A stretch of DNA of 64,000 nt from Erigeron canadensis (lineage: Eukaryota > Streptophyta > Magnoliopsida > Asterales > Asteraceae). The position numbers and the translations under genes were made by a program. The notes below the pieces were generated by a model, which saw nothing but the letters and a program-made list of their open reading frames with translations, did not search any database and was not told the origin of the DNA. The DNA lies in the NCBI RefSeq assembly GCF_010389155.1, contig NC_057761.1:10046501-10110500 (forward strand). The letters are read 5' to 3'. Positions 46,410 through 56,958 of the stretch are shown piece by piece. Every line of letters begins with the position of its first letter. The stretch's first letter is position 1.

Positions 46410-46904
46410 GAAGGTTTTGATTACGATGAGACATTTGCACCTGTAGCTAGACTTGAAGCTATTCGATTATTTCTGGCATATGCTAGTTATAAAGGTATTA
46501 AGGTGTATCAGCTTGATGTAAAGAGTGCCGTCTTGTATGGTGATATTAAAGAAGAAGTGTATGTAGAACAACCTGCCGGGTTTGAGGATCCAGACTTTCC
46601 TAATAAAGTATATCGTCTCGATAAGGTTTTATATGGTTTACATCAGGCTCCTCGATCGTGGTATGAAAAATTGTCAACACATTTAAAGGAAAGTGGTTTT
46701 ACCAGAGGTTCTATAGACAACACGTTGTTTATTAAATGGAAAAGGAAGGACTACTTGCTTGTACAGGTTTACGTCGATGACATCATTTTTGGTTCATCTG
46801 ATGACAAAATGTGCAAGGAATTTGAACAAAGCATGAAGGCTAAGTTTGAGATGAGTGCTATGGGGGAATTAACCTTCTTCTTGGACTACAGGTGGATCAA
46901 CTGA
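46410..46904 (+). CDS. Inner pol: RT catalytic part
   Basis: Begins GFDYDETFAPVARLEAIR and continues VYQLDVKSAVLYGDIKEEVY, YGLHQAPRSWYEKL and the catalytic LLVQVYVDDIIFGSS. The usual LDVKSAFLNG reads LDVKSAVLYG. The frame is lost near 46880, close to where the duplicated block begins (46817). Confidence 0.85.
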   Translation, partial: EGFDYDETFAPVARLEAIRLFLAYASYKGIKVYQLDVKSAVLYGDIKEEVYVEQPAGFEDPDFPNKVYRLDKVLYGLHQAPRSWYEKLSTHLKESGFTRGSIDNTLFIKWKRKDYLLVQVYVDDIIFGSSDDKMCKEFEQSMKAKFEMSAMGELTFFLDYRWIN

Positions 46905-47711
46905 AGGATGGCTTCTTTATACATCAGACCAAGTACGTCAAAGATCTGCTTACTCGGTTTCGCATGTCTGATGCTAAGGATGCTGTTACTCCCATTAAGA
47001 CTAATCATGGGTTGTGTCCTGATAAGCCTAATGATCCATCCGTCGATGCCACTCAATATCGAGCTATCATTGGATCCTTGATGTATCTGACAGCCTCACG
47101 TCCAGATATTACCTTTGCTGTTTCTATGTGTGCTAGATATCAGGCTAATCCGAAAGAGTCTCACTTGAAAGCTGCAAAAAGAATCCTTCGTTATGTGAAA
47201 GCCAAGCCTCGTCTAGGTCTTTGGTATCCCATGTATGGTTCTTTTGACTTCGTAGCTTATACTGATTCGGATTATGGTGGTGACAACTCGGATAGGAAAT
47301 CAACGTCAGGTGGATGTCAGCTTTTAGGGGGGAATTGTATCGTGGCAGTGCAAAAAGCAGACATCTGTTGCACAGTCATCCTGTGAAGCAGAGTACATTG
47401 CTGCTGGATATTGCTGTTCTCAGGTGCTTTGGATACAGCAACAACTGCGCGATTATGGTATGAATATCTCAATACTCCCATTTGTATTGATAATAAATCT
47501 GCCATAGATATTACCAAGAATCCGAAAAACTTTAAAGTCACCAAGCACATAGATATAAAGTATCATTTCATACGTGACTGTTTGAGAAAAAGCTTATTCA
47601 TTTAGAAAAGGTTATTACTGATGATAATCTTGCTGATCTATACACTAAAGCTTTTGATGGACCTCGTCTTGAGTTGTTATTTCAACTCAATGGTATGAAG
47701 AATGCCGAGTA
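46892..47711 (+). CDS. Inner pol: RT thumb and RNase H, end of pol
   Basis: HQTKYVKDLLTRFRMSDAKD, GSLMYLTASRPDITFAVSMC and AYTDSDYGGDNSDRKSTSGG are followed, after small frame shifts near 47325 and 47430, by SSCEAEYIAAGYCCSQVLW, PICIDNKSAIDITKNP and the pol end NGMKNAE with stop near 47711. RNase H catalytic D, E and D are all visible. The frame shifts are not shared with the second copy (49038-49930), so they are probably sequencing errors. Confidence 0.83.
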
Positions 47712-48937
47712 GTTTCTCTCAAAGAACTTAAAATTATTTTTGTGTGTCTTTGTAGTGTAAGTCGTACATAGATAGAGTCATAAAAAAAATACAAAAGAGT
47801 TGTCTTAGTATAAGTTTGTATATATCTAGTGTCAAAAATACAAAACATTGAAAAATAGAAAATCCAAAAATATGAATAAGTAAGGTTACTGCGCTAAATG
47901 ATGAGAAGTGACGATACTTTAGCTTTTAAGCCTGCTTAATCGTAATATAACTGATTAGTTCAGTGATTACATTTTGGGATATATCGGTAGACACAAAGTA
48001 CCAAGGTTTCCTTCAATCTGAACTTAAATTATATAATGTTCTTGTGGGAAACATATTCAGATATATGGCTGAGATTGCTTGCTTTTCAGTAATGAATTGA
48101 TCTAGTCCTTAAATTTTGTGAAAGATCTAGCATTACTATAAGATTTGTTCAATGAATAGGCACGAACCTCTACCAATCATGAGCATAAAGTAAATGTGAT
48201 ATTGTTATGCAAATCATTATATGCAAATTAAGGGGCTAATGTGGTCTTTGAGATTCGGACAAGTATGTCCTCGGGGTATCTTTGTATACCTAGCCTACCT
48301 AAAGCTTCCAACTTGGGATAGGTTGTCGGAAAGTTCGCTACATGATCTCATAGAAAATCACGGGTTCCTTATAAATCATGAAATGCAGACGCAAATATGT
48401 GAAATCACAAAGTAATTCAATTCAGTTATCCACAAAGTGTCTCATGATTGGTTAAGGATGTTCTTGAATATATTGAACACTTTTTTTATTTTAGTGCTTG
48501 TATCGATTACGGAAGTATATCTGAATGTGGGTTACATAAGTTCGCAAACTATTCAATGGCATATTAGGCTACTCGGTTACATGGTGACTGTCCTTGGCCA
48601 GGTATGTCGAAAGTGTCATAACACAAGGAAACTGGACGTACCGAGTGTTTAAGAGGACAAACATACCGGTAATCGCTGTTGGGTCACGGTTCATAACTTA
48701 TAATAAGAGAATTATTTCTCACCCGCAGCTTATGTAACATGCTAACCTGATCTAATCAGCAGTAATCATGCACTGTGAATAATGTATAAAGTCAAGTTAA
48801 TTAGAATCTAGATTAGTTTATTATTCTGCAATTTTATTTTGTTTATTTTTCTTTTTAATGAGTCAAATAGTATTTTTATAATTCTTATTGCACGAGAGAT
48901 CCTATTCAAATTCTGAGTATAATGTTTTGCTGAATCC
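47712..48937 (+). other. Spacer after pol, left copy
   Basis: Non-coding AT-rich sequence between the pol stop and the gap. No gene signature. Equivalent to 49931-51150. Confidence 0.7.
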
Positions 48938-49037
48938 NNNNNNNNNNNNNNNNNNNNNNNNNNNNNNNNNNNNNNNNNNNNNNNNNNNNNNNNNNNNNNN
49001 NNNNNNNNNNNNNNNNNNNNNNNNNNNNNNNNNNNNN
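48938..49037. other. Assembly gap of 100 N
   Basis: Exactly 100 N, a default placeholder length. The flanking sequences overlap by about 2.1 kb, so the real gap is probably negative. Confidence 0.98.
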
Positions 49038-49930
49038 GGAATTTGAACAAAGCATGAAGGCTAAGTTTGAGATGAGTGCTATGGGGAATTAACCTTCTTT
49101 CTTGACTACAGGTGGATCAACTGAAGGATGGCTTCTTTATACATCAGACCAGTACGTCAAAGATCTGCTTACTCGGTTTCGCATGTCTGATGCTAAGGAT
49201 GCTGTTACTCCATTAAGACTAATCATGGTTGTGTCCTGATAAGCCTAATGATCCATCCGTCGATGCCACTCAATATCGACTATCATTGGACTCCTTGATG
49301 TATCTGACAGCCTCACGTCCAGATATTACCTTTGCTGTTTCTATGTGTGCTAGATATCAGGCTAATCCGAAAGAGTCTCACTTGAAAGCTGCAAAAAGAA
49401 TCCTTCGTTATGTGAAAGCAAGCCTCGTCTAGGTCTTTGGTATCCCATGTATGGTTCTTTTGACTTCGTAGCTTATACTGATTCGGATTATGGTGGTGAC
49501 AACTCGGATAGGAAATCAACGTCAGGTGGATGTCAGCTTTAGGGGGAGAATTGTATCGTGGCAGTGCAAAAAGCAGACATCTGTTGCACAATCATCCTGT
49601 GAAGCAGAGTACATTGCTGCTGGATATTGCTGTTCTCAGGTGCTTTGGATACAGCAACAACTGCGCGATTATGGTATGAATATCTCCAATACTCCCATTT
49701 GTATTGATAATAAATCTGCCATAGATATTACCAAGAATCCGAAAAACTTTAAAGTCACCAAGCACATAGATATAAAGTATCATTTCATACGTGACTGTTT
49801 TGAGAAAAGCTTATTCATTTAGAAAAGGTTATTACTGATGATAATCTTGCTGATCTATACACTAAAGCTTTGATGGACCTCGTCTTGAGTTGTTATTTCA
49901 ACTCAATGGTATGAAGAATGCCGAGTAGTT
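49038..49930 (+). pseudogene. Second copy of the pol 3' end (RT thumb and RNase H)
   Basis: Repeats 46817-47711 with different small indels (for example lost bases at 49153, 49213 and 49420). The RNase H part is in one frame here (VSWQCKKQTSVAQSSCEAEY through CIDNKSAIDITKNP), which supports the view that the breaks in the left copy are errors. Most likely the same genomic sequence represented twice. Confidence 0.85.
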
Positions 49931-51150
49931 TCTCTCAAAGAACTTAAAATTATTTTTGTGTGTCTTTGTAGTGTAAGTCGTACATAGATAGAGTCATAAA
50001 AAAAATACAAAAAGAGTGTCTTAGTATAAGTTTGTAAATATCTAGTGTCAGAAAAATACAAAAACATTGAAAAATAGAAAATCCAAAAATATAATAAAGT
50101 AAGGTTACTGCGCTAAATGATGAGAAGTGACGATACTTTAGCTTTTAAGCCTGCTTAATCGTAATATAACTGATTAGTTCAGTGATTACAATTTGGGATA
50201 TATCGGTAGACACAAAGTACCAAGGTTTCCTTTAATCTGAACTTAAATTATATAATGTTCTTGTGGGAAACATATTCAGATATATGGCTGAGATTGCTTG
50301 CTTTTCAGTATGAATTGAATGATCCTTAAATTTTGTGAAAGATCTAGCATTACTATAAGATTTGTTCAATGAATAGGCACGAACCTCTACCAATCATGAA
50401 CATAAAGTAAATGTGATATTGTTATGCAAATCAATTATATGCAAATTAAGGGGCTAATGTGGTCTTTGAGATTCGGACAAGTATGTCCTCGGGTATCTTT
50501 GTATACCTAGCCTACCTAAAGCTTCCAACTTGGGATAGGTTGTCGGAAAGTTCGCTACATGGATCTCATAGAAAATCACGGGTTCCTATAAATCATGAAA
50601 TGCAGACGCAAATATGTGAAATCACAAAGTAATTCAATTCAGTTATCCACAAGTGTCTCATGATTGGTTAAGGATGTCTTGAATATATTGAACACTTTTT
50701 ATTTAGTGCTTGTATCGATTACGGAAGTATATCTGAATGTGGGTTACATAAGTTCGCAAACTATTCAATGGCATATTAGGCTACTCGGGTTACATGGTGA
50801 CTGTCCTTGGCCAGGGTATGTCGAAAGTGTCATAACACAGGAAACTGGACGTACCGAGTGTTTAAGAGGACAACATACCGGTAATCGTGTTGGGTCACGG
50901 TTCAGAACTTATAATAAGAGAATTATTTCTCACCCGCAGGCTTATGTAACATGCTAACCTGATCTAATCAGCAGTAATCATGCATACTGTAATAATGTAT
51001 AAAGTCAGTTAATTAGAATCTAGATTAGTTTATTATTCTGCAATTTATTTTGTGTTATTTTTCTTTTTATTGAGTCAAAATAGTATTTTTATAAGTTCTT
51101 ATTGCACGAGAGATCCTATTCAATTCTGAGTATATGTTTTGCTGAATTCC
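49038..51150 (+). repeat. Right copy of the 2.1-kb block duplicated around the gap
   Basis: See 46817-48937. The unique sequence resumes after about 51150. Confidence 0.93.
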
Positions 51151-52229
51151 TTCATATGAATTTTAATGATGAGGTGTGTTTTTGTTTACAAAGAAGATTT
51201 TCTAATATGGACATTAATTTGTTTAAGTTTAGAAAATGATCTTTCAAGTGTTATGTGAAATGTCAAAGTTATTTTGTAACATTAAGTATTTGATTAATAA
51301 CTTGGTGAAATTTTAGGGTTTGACAAGAAATGACCTCCCTTGATCTTTGTTAGATTTTTAGTTATTTCATATTTGTTAACCTGATTGAGTGTGATTGTAA
51401 CTTGAATTTTCTGCATTATACTGTTTGTTCTCAATGCGTTGATGAGTTCTGTGGTAAGTGTGCAGTGTTCAGGTTAAGAAGATAACGTTGGAATGCTGAT
51501 TTCTGTTACTACTTGTTATTTACACGGATGATATCATTGCGATAAGATCCTTGGTGTGTAGTGATGATATTTGTGATGCAGATTTGAGCATGTGAAGGCT
51601 GAATACATGAACTGTTTTTTGTTCTTGGAATAGTTATTTATTTATGATTCATGTATTTAATGAAATAATCAACTTTGACATTAGTTTCTTTTGAATTTCA
51701 TGTTGTGATTTATGACAACCTTTTGGATATTTTTTCTAAGTTCTTCAGTGAATTTGTGTTGGATTGTTCATTGTTAGTTTTGTAGACGGCATCTAGTATG
51801 GGACTTAAGTGTTTCAAGATGGTTTGCTGTCATGCATATCTATGATCCAAGGAAGTTCTCGGTGTCATAATCAAATTGGTAATGAGGTTCATATTTAAAT
51901 TGATTATTTTCAGGTTTGTTTATGGATAGCGTTTAAACCATGGGTTTTCATTCAAGATTATAATGTTCGGTTATCTACTTACATTATGATTATGAATTTG
52001 GGTGCTAAGCACGTTTTTAGTACAAGGCATGAACAGGTTGCTTTCTAACGAGTTTTTGCTATGTACAGATTGTGATAAAGGTTGTGTTTTGGAAGATTGC
52101 TTGGATGAAAATCTGAAAATTTTCAGAAACTTGCTGAAATATGGAATTTTTCAGATTTGTTCTTACGATTAACTGCTATCTTCGTTCGAAACAATTTTGT
52201 TCAAACGAAGTTATCTTCGTTTGGTTAAC
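51151..52229 (+). other. Spacer between pol and the 3' gene
   Basis: AT-rich, non-coding in all frames as far as I can see. The end of this stretch (52170-52230) already carries AACGAAG/CTTCGTT motifs. Confidence 0.6.
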
Positions 52230-52254
52230 TTCGTTTGTGAAGTTAAGCCCGACC

Positions 52255-52290
52255 CATAGTTGGCCCATTGTTATTTCCATATATAAAGGG
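52255..52290 (+). promoter_or_regulatory. Candidate internal promoter of the 3' gene
   Basis: A TATA box TATATAAAGGGG (52280-52291) is preceded about 15 bp upstream by GGCCCA, a site-II-type motif of plant promoters. About 130 bp downstream is a strong splice donor, AA/GTAAGTG at 52420. The layout is that of a plant gene start inside the retrotransposon. Inferred from sequence only. Confidence 0.55.
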
Positions 52291-52419
52291 GTTTTTCTTC
52301 GTTGTTACTTCATCAAACGAAAATTACTTTTATTTTCAAGCAAAACCTAAAACCAAACTTTTTCTTTCTCTCACTTTCTTAATTCGTTTTCTTGATTCGT
52401 TGTGCAAACTGAGATCTAA

Positions 52420-53062
52420 GTAAGTGTTTAATGTTCTTTTCATTCACGAATACGATTTAGGTTTCCATGTATCTTCGATTTGATTTGTGTTGATTATGTT
52501 TATAAAATTCTTGTAATCATTCACCTGGTTTACTCAAACGAATTTAGACTTGTGTGAACGAATTTAGACTTTAGTTCAAAGAATTTAGATGTGTGCACAT
52601 GGACTTAGATTTTGAATTGAACGAATTTAACTTGGGTAGAAACGAAGTTACTTTAGATGATGCCTTACGAACTTAGACCCAAGTTGATAAGGAACGAACT
52701 TAGCTAAGTTTAACACCCTTAGGTTTATTCAAACGAACTTAGACTTCGTTTATAAGTTACGAACTTAGAAGATAAGTTTTATAACTACGAACTTGCATGT
52801 ACAGTTTAGTCTTTACGAACTTAACTTCGTTAGGTGTAAATTTAGATTAATTCTTACGAACTTAAATCTATTTTCGTTTGGACATTGCTTACGAATTTAG
52901 CTTTTATCTTCGTTCAGTATACTTAACGAACTTAGTGTTTATCTTCGTTCAGTCTTATTTTGAGATTAAGGATTAGGTTTTTCAAATTAGGGTTTTTTCA
53001 ATTCTGCAATTCATTTATCGTGATTATTTATATTTGTTTCGATATTTTGGTTGGTTTTGCAG
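52420..53062 (+). other. Predicted 5'UTR intron of the inner 3' gene
   Basis: Donor AA/GTAAGTGT at 52420, acceptor TTGGTTTTGCAG/AA at 53062, 643 nt and T-rich. It contains most copies of the ACGAACTTAG / AACGAA motif family of this element. Confidence 0.6.
52500..52960. repeat. AACGAA/CTTCGTT motif array in front of the 3' gene
   Basis: More than ten copies of ACGAAYTTAG, interspersed with CTTCGTT. It is the counterpart of the array at 40590-40900, and lies within the predicted 5'UTR intron. Confidence 0.85.
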
Positions 53063-54786
53063 AAATGCTCTCGCTCCACGTCAATTTGTGAAAAAGCATA
53101 ATCTTGCACTGAATCTAGATCCCGATCAGCACAATTGCGAGCATTTTCATGACATGTTCAACTATATTGCTCGCTCGCGATTATTTTTTGCTTTTTGTGA
53201 TTCGCCAAGACTGGTTAGGCAGTATATTGATTCTTTCTGGTCCACTGCTCACGAAGTCATGGTTGAAGGACAGAGTTTTGTACGTGCTACTGTTGCAGGC
53301 ACAACTTTTGATTTCAATGCTGAATCGCTCCGCACTATTTTACATCTAGGAGCAGAACCAGACGTCGAAGAAGAGGAAGACGTTGAGATGACATACGAGT
53401 TCGCCCTTCTTCTTCGTTGCTTTCAAAGGATGGGATTTGTTGGACAGGTCAAGCTTCCTTTCGACAAAAGTGGGTTTCAAGGACGATGGCGTTATCTAGC
53501 ATATGCATTGCTCGTCTGTTTGAGCAATCGCAAGGGTGGATTTGATCAACTGTCTGCTCAGATTGCATCGCAGATGGTTGCTTTGGTATACAATCGACCT
53601 TATCCTTTCTCCCGATATTTTTATCAAGAGTTTATTGATCAGATTAACGCTAGGGGGAGAAAGCGATTTCTTTTGTATCCTCGCTTTGTGATGGCTATAG
53701 TTAGACATTTTTGTCCGGACTTAGAATATGACCAAGGTCCTCGCTACGTTCTTCATGCTTGGCCTTCGCGTCTTTTTGCTGATCTTGAGGCCAATACGGG
53801 TAATGTGGCTGGTCTCCATGATCCACCACTTTTTGGTCACCTGATTAATCCAAACTATCAATCTCGTCTTGAGAATGATATGTTTGTGGATGATGTTGAT
53901 GCCGATTCTGATTCTGGTTCTTCTGAGAGTTCTGTTGATGGTTCTGATGATGATTCAGGGGATGAGTCTGCTGGTTTGGATGATGGACATGATGAAGATG
54001 ATGTTGATAGTTCCGACGATTCTGCGGCTACAAATGCGACAGACACAGATGATTCTGCTGTTGCTGAACGTCGAACTAAGATGATTTATGACGTCGCGGC
54101 TGCTTCTGAAAGTGATCATTCACATCAGTCGTTTGATCAAGAGGGTGTTGCGTTCCATAGAGAACGTAGAAGCAAGACTTGTCATGCTATTCCTGCTCTT
54201 TCAAATTCAGCTAACTCTACTCCTGCTGATGCTGCTGCTGAGATTGATCCTGATGTTGCAGCTGAGCATGATTCTGAATTACGTGAGATTTTTGAGGATA
54301 TGGAAGATCCTGTAAACAGAGCAAGTTCGGTTAGTCCGGCGAAGAGGCACGGGAGTATTGATCTTCAATATACCAGAATTAAGCGTCGACGTGTTGTTGA
54401 AGCTTCTTCTGTAGCAATGCCTGATCCTCCAAGACCGACTGCTGCTGTTTCTCCTGTTCTTGGACGTCGTGTTGATTTTTTGGAGACCAGAGTTCGCACT
54501 TTGGAGTCTGATCTCACTGATACTCGCGCTGCCTTAACATTTTTGATCAACTGGGTCAAGAATCAAGGGGGAGAAGTTCCTGAAGAGGTCTGCAGATTGT
54601 CAGCGGTTCAACCAAGACGTCAGAATGACGATGATGATGCTGATAATGCTGATGAAAGGAATGTTTCTCGCCCAGTTGAAGATAGAGGAAAGGGTGCAGC
54701 GATCGAGGGGGAGACAGGAGGTGATACTTCTCAGCAAGGTGCTTCTAGTTCTGGTGCTGGTCCTTCTGGTGCTCCTCGTGATTCAG
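53063..54786 (+). CDS. 3' gene of the inner element, exon with SIRE-type extra domain
   Basis: A long frame encoding an N-terminal globular domain of about 260 residues (RLFFAFCDSPRLVRQYIDSF, FDFNAESLRTILHL, FQGRWRYLAYALLVCLSNRK, RFLLYPRFVMAIVRHF), then a long acidic D/S-rich segment, a basic patch (IKRRRVVEAS), a helix (RRVDFLETRVRTLESDL) and a G/S-rich tail. The domain resembles that in the large ORF at 58511-63449. It has the position of the env-like ORF of SIRE elements, but I see no clear signal peptide or membrane segment. The first ATG after the acceptor (53065) is out of frame with the long reading by one base, so either a base is missing there or translation starts elsewhere. Function unknown. 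Confidence 0.75.
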
Positions 54787-54974
54787 GTTTCTAATTTTGA
54801 TTATGATAAAGATTTTTAGATAGACTGTATAATTGATTGTGTGTAATAAGTTATGACATTTTGTGTAATGAAAATGTAATTTATCTTATTTCAATACAAG
54901 TACATTTCATCTTTATTATAATTGTCATGATTATTCCTTCTATTCTGGTGTTCATTTTGTGTAAATTTAAATAG
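54787..54974 (+). other. Predicted 188-nt intron joining the two inner 3' ORFs
   Basis: Donor TCAG/GTTTCT, acceptor TTTAAATAG/ATG, strongly T-rich. Removing it joins the flanking frames in phase (a split Asp codon) into one acidic reading. Confidence 0.6.
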
Positions 54975-56080
54975 ATGATCCAGATTATACAGATTTATTC
55001 TTTGATGGTGATGAGCTCGAGGAAGGCGAATTTGTCCCTGAACCAAATCTAGATATATTCAAGAAGCCTTATGGGTTTGATGAAGTATGGGACTCAATTC
55101 CTGAAGATCCGTTGATTGAAGAGAATAGAGTGCTGGATCAGAAGAGATCAGATGTTAGAGAAAGAATGCTTCAAGTCCCATTCAGCAGCCTAACTCAAGT
55201 TTTACATTTTGTTGTGTATGCTAAGAATGGTGATGTATCGATTCCATCTGACTATGAGGTTAATGTGACAAGGCCATTCAATTCAAATGATTTTCCAGTT
55301 CCTCTCAGAGATGATGATTCATTACATATTATTGATCGACGTGTTCCCGAGAAAAGAGTGAATGATTGGATAGTACATAGGGAAACGTGGAAACCGAATC
55401 TGTATTGGACTCATATCTCGGATAAAGATGCTGCAAAGTACAAGACAATCATCTGGAGTTGGTTTTATGATGATGAATTAAAGCTGTTTGTGCTTAAAAG
55501 ACCAAAAGGTTGTCAGTACTTAGCGTGGTGTGAGAGACATTTCAGAAGTTTATGTGAAGAAGATTTACATGAGCTTGGAAATAACTGGATTATCAATCCA
55601 AGCGATGATGGCTTAGCTGATGTTGTTGGTAAGAATCTCAGAAAAGATTTCTGGTTAAGGAAGAACATGAAAGATTCTGATAAACCACAGTTTAAGATCG
55701 AGCCAAGATCGAAGAAAAGAGTGGTTAAGCCAGATAAAACAGTTGAGTTTGTTCAACATGATATTAAGTGCATGATCAAGGTCCCTGCCAAGAAATGGGC
55801 ACAAGATGTCTTGGACAAGATGGATAATTGGGAAATTGATCGAAATTCTGGTGAAGCCAAGATGTATGCAGATTCAAAGAAGAAGATTTTGTTGAGAAGA
55901 GTTTATGATCCGATGCAGCTGGTGAACTTCTCAAGAAATGATCTGAGAAAGTTGTACGATACAAAGTGTTCGTGTTTGCCATTTTGGAAGCATGAACAAA
56001 GTAGATATCGTAAGATACTTCAACTCTGCTTACATGAAGATATTCATGCAAATAGCAAAAGATTGTTGTTTGATGAATGA
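54975..56080 (+). CDS. 3' gene of the inner element, second exon
   Basis: About 367 residues open from the predicted acceptor. It begins with an acidic stretch (YTDLFFDGDELEEGEFVPEP) and continues with aromatic/charged segments (DAAKYKTIIWSWFYDDELKL, RPKGCQYLAWCERHF, WAQDVLDKMDNWEIDR, RRVYDPMQLVNFSRNDLRKL) to a TGA. There is no ATG at its 5' end, which supports joining to the upstream exon by splicing. The last third resembles the C-terminal part of the large ORF of the outer element only weakly. No known domain is recognised. Confidence 0.7.
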
Positions 56081-56120
56081 TCAGATTTTGAAGACTAAGA
56101 AATCGAAGGTGCTGCTGTTA

Positions 56121-56130
56121 AGGGGGAGTT
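56121..56130 (+). other. Polypurine tract of the inner element
   Basis: AAGGGGGAGTT immediately before the 3' LTR. Confidence 0.8.
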
Positions 56131-56741
56131 TGTTGATGTACGTTGATGTGACAACAGCAACTTAGATTTGATATGTCGTTTGGATTGAGACATTATGTTA
56201 ATTTATGTCGTATCTATATATGTAATTGATAGATTATGGACTTTATGTTTTGGTAATGATCGATTACATGTTTTGGTGTTATATATATATGTGTTACGTA
56301 TGATGTTTGTTGTGTGATATACAAGTACAAACATAATATGTGTTAGGATTCCTTAATAATACTTAGGAATATAACTAAGTCTTATATCTAACGAAGATAA
56401 GGTATATCTTCGTTAGAGGCAAACGAAGATTAACTTCGTTACATGGGCTGGGCAGCTAAGTTCGTAAGAACAAAGCCCAGCAAGCCCAGTTCGACCTGAA
56501 ACATATATATACGAATGAATACCCTAAATACATGATCACATTTGACAGATACGTACTCCAGACATCTAAGTTCGTTCTATAGCTTATAGAAACGAATATA
56601 GCATCATACGGCTGATTATTTACTTGATAATTAGCGATATACCCGTTTACTAATCAAACTAGTTATCTCGTGAGGATTCCGCACTCACGACATAATCATA
56701 GACGATCTCGAGAGCGATCTGTAGCTATCGAGGGACTCACA
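56131..56741 (+). repeat. 3' LTR of the inner SIRE-like element
   Basis: 611 bp, collinear with 39862-40496 apart from one short deletion. Followed by the CCGAC target duplication. Confidence 0.93.
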
Positions 56742-56958
56742 CCGACCCATTTTTTTTCTTTCTTTCTTCTTAAGGAGGGAAAATATTTTTTTTTCTTTTC
56801 TTATCTGTTCACGTATACAAGTAAAATCACTAACTCTCTCACTAAAAATATTCACAAAACTTTTGTTGCTGATCATCAAAAGAAATTGAGGTTCTTGTTC
56901 CAATCATTCTGTGATCATTTCTTTCTATAACATCATCAACTTTCAATCACATCCACAG

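Larger units (their letters stand above)
46817..48937 (+). repeat. Left copy of a 2.1-kb block duplicated around the scaffold gap
   Basis: Matches 49038-51150 from GGAATTTGAACAAAGCATG to TTTTGCTGAATCC. The two copies differ mostly by single-base insertions or deletions, often in homopolymers. Confidence 0.93.
39857..56746 (+). mobile_element. Complete SIRE-like Copia retrotransposon (inner element)
   Basis: The element proper is 39862-56741, with target duplications CCGAC (39857-39861 and 56742-56746). LTRs are 635 and 611 bp. It has a primer site for initiator tRNA-Met, an extended gag, a pol with protease, integrase, RT and RNase H, then a long spacer and a 3' gene in the position of the env-like ORF of SIRE elements. 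Part of pol and the spacer appear twice around a scaffold gap, so the true element is about 2.2 kb shorter. Several frame breaks may be sequencing errors. Confidence 0.9.

Noticed and set aside
48808..49050. ORF spanning the N run
   Set aside because: Made of undefined residues from the assembly gap.
53858..54084. Alternative-frame ORFs rich in D/S or M/L
   Set aside because: Shadows of the GAT/TCT-rich acidic region in the inner 3' gene.
53063..54786. Envelope glycoprotein
   Set aside because: Position fits an env-like ORF, but no signal peptide, membrane anchor or cysteine-rich ectodomain is visible, so I kept it as unknown.
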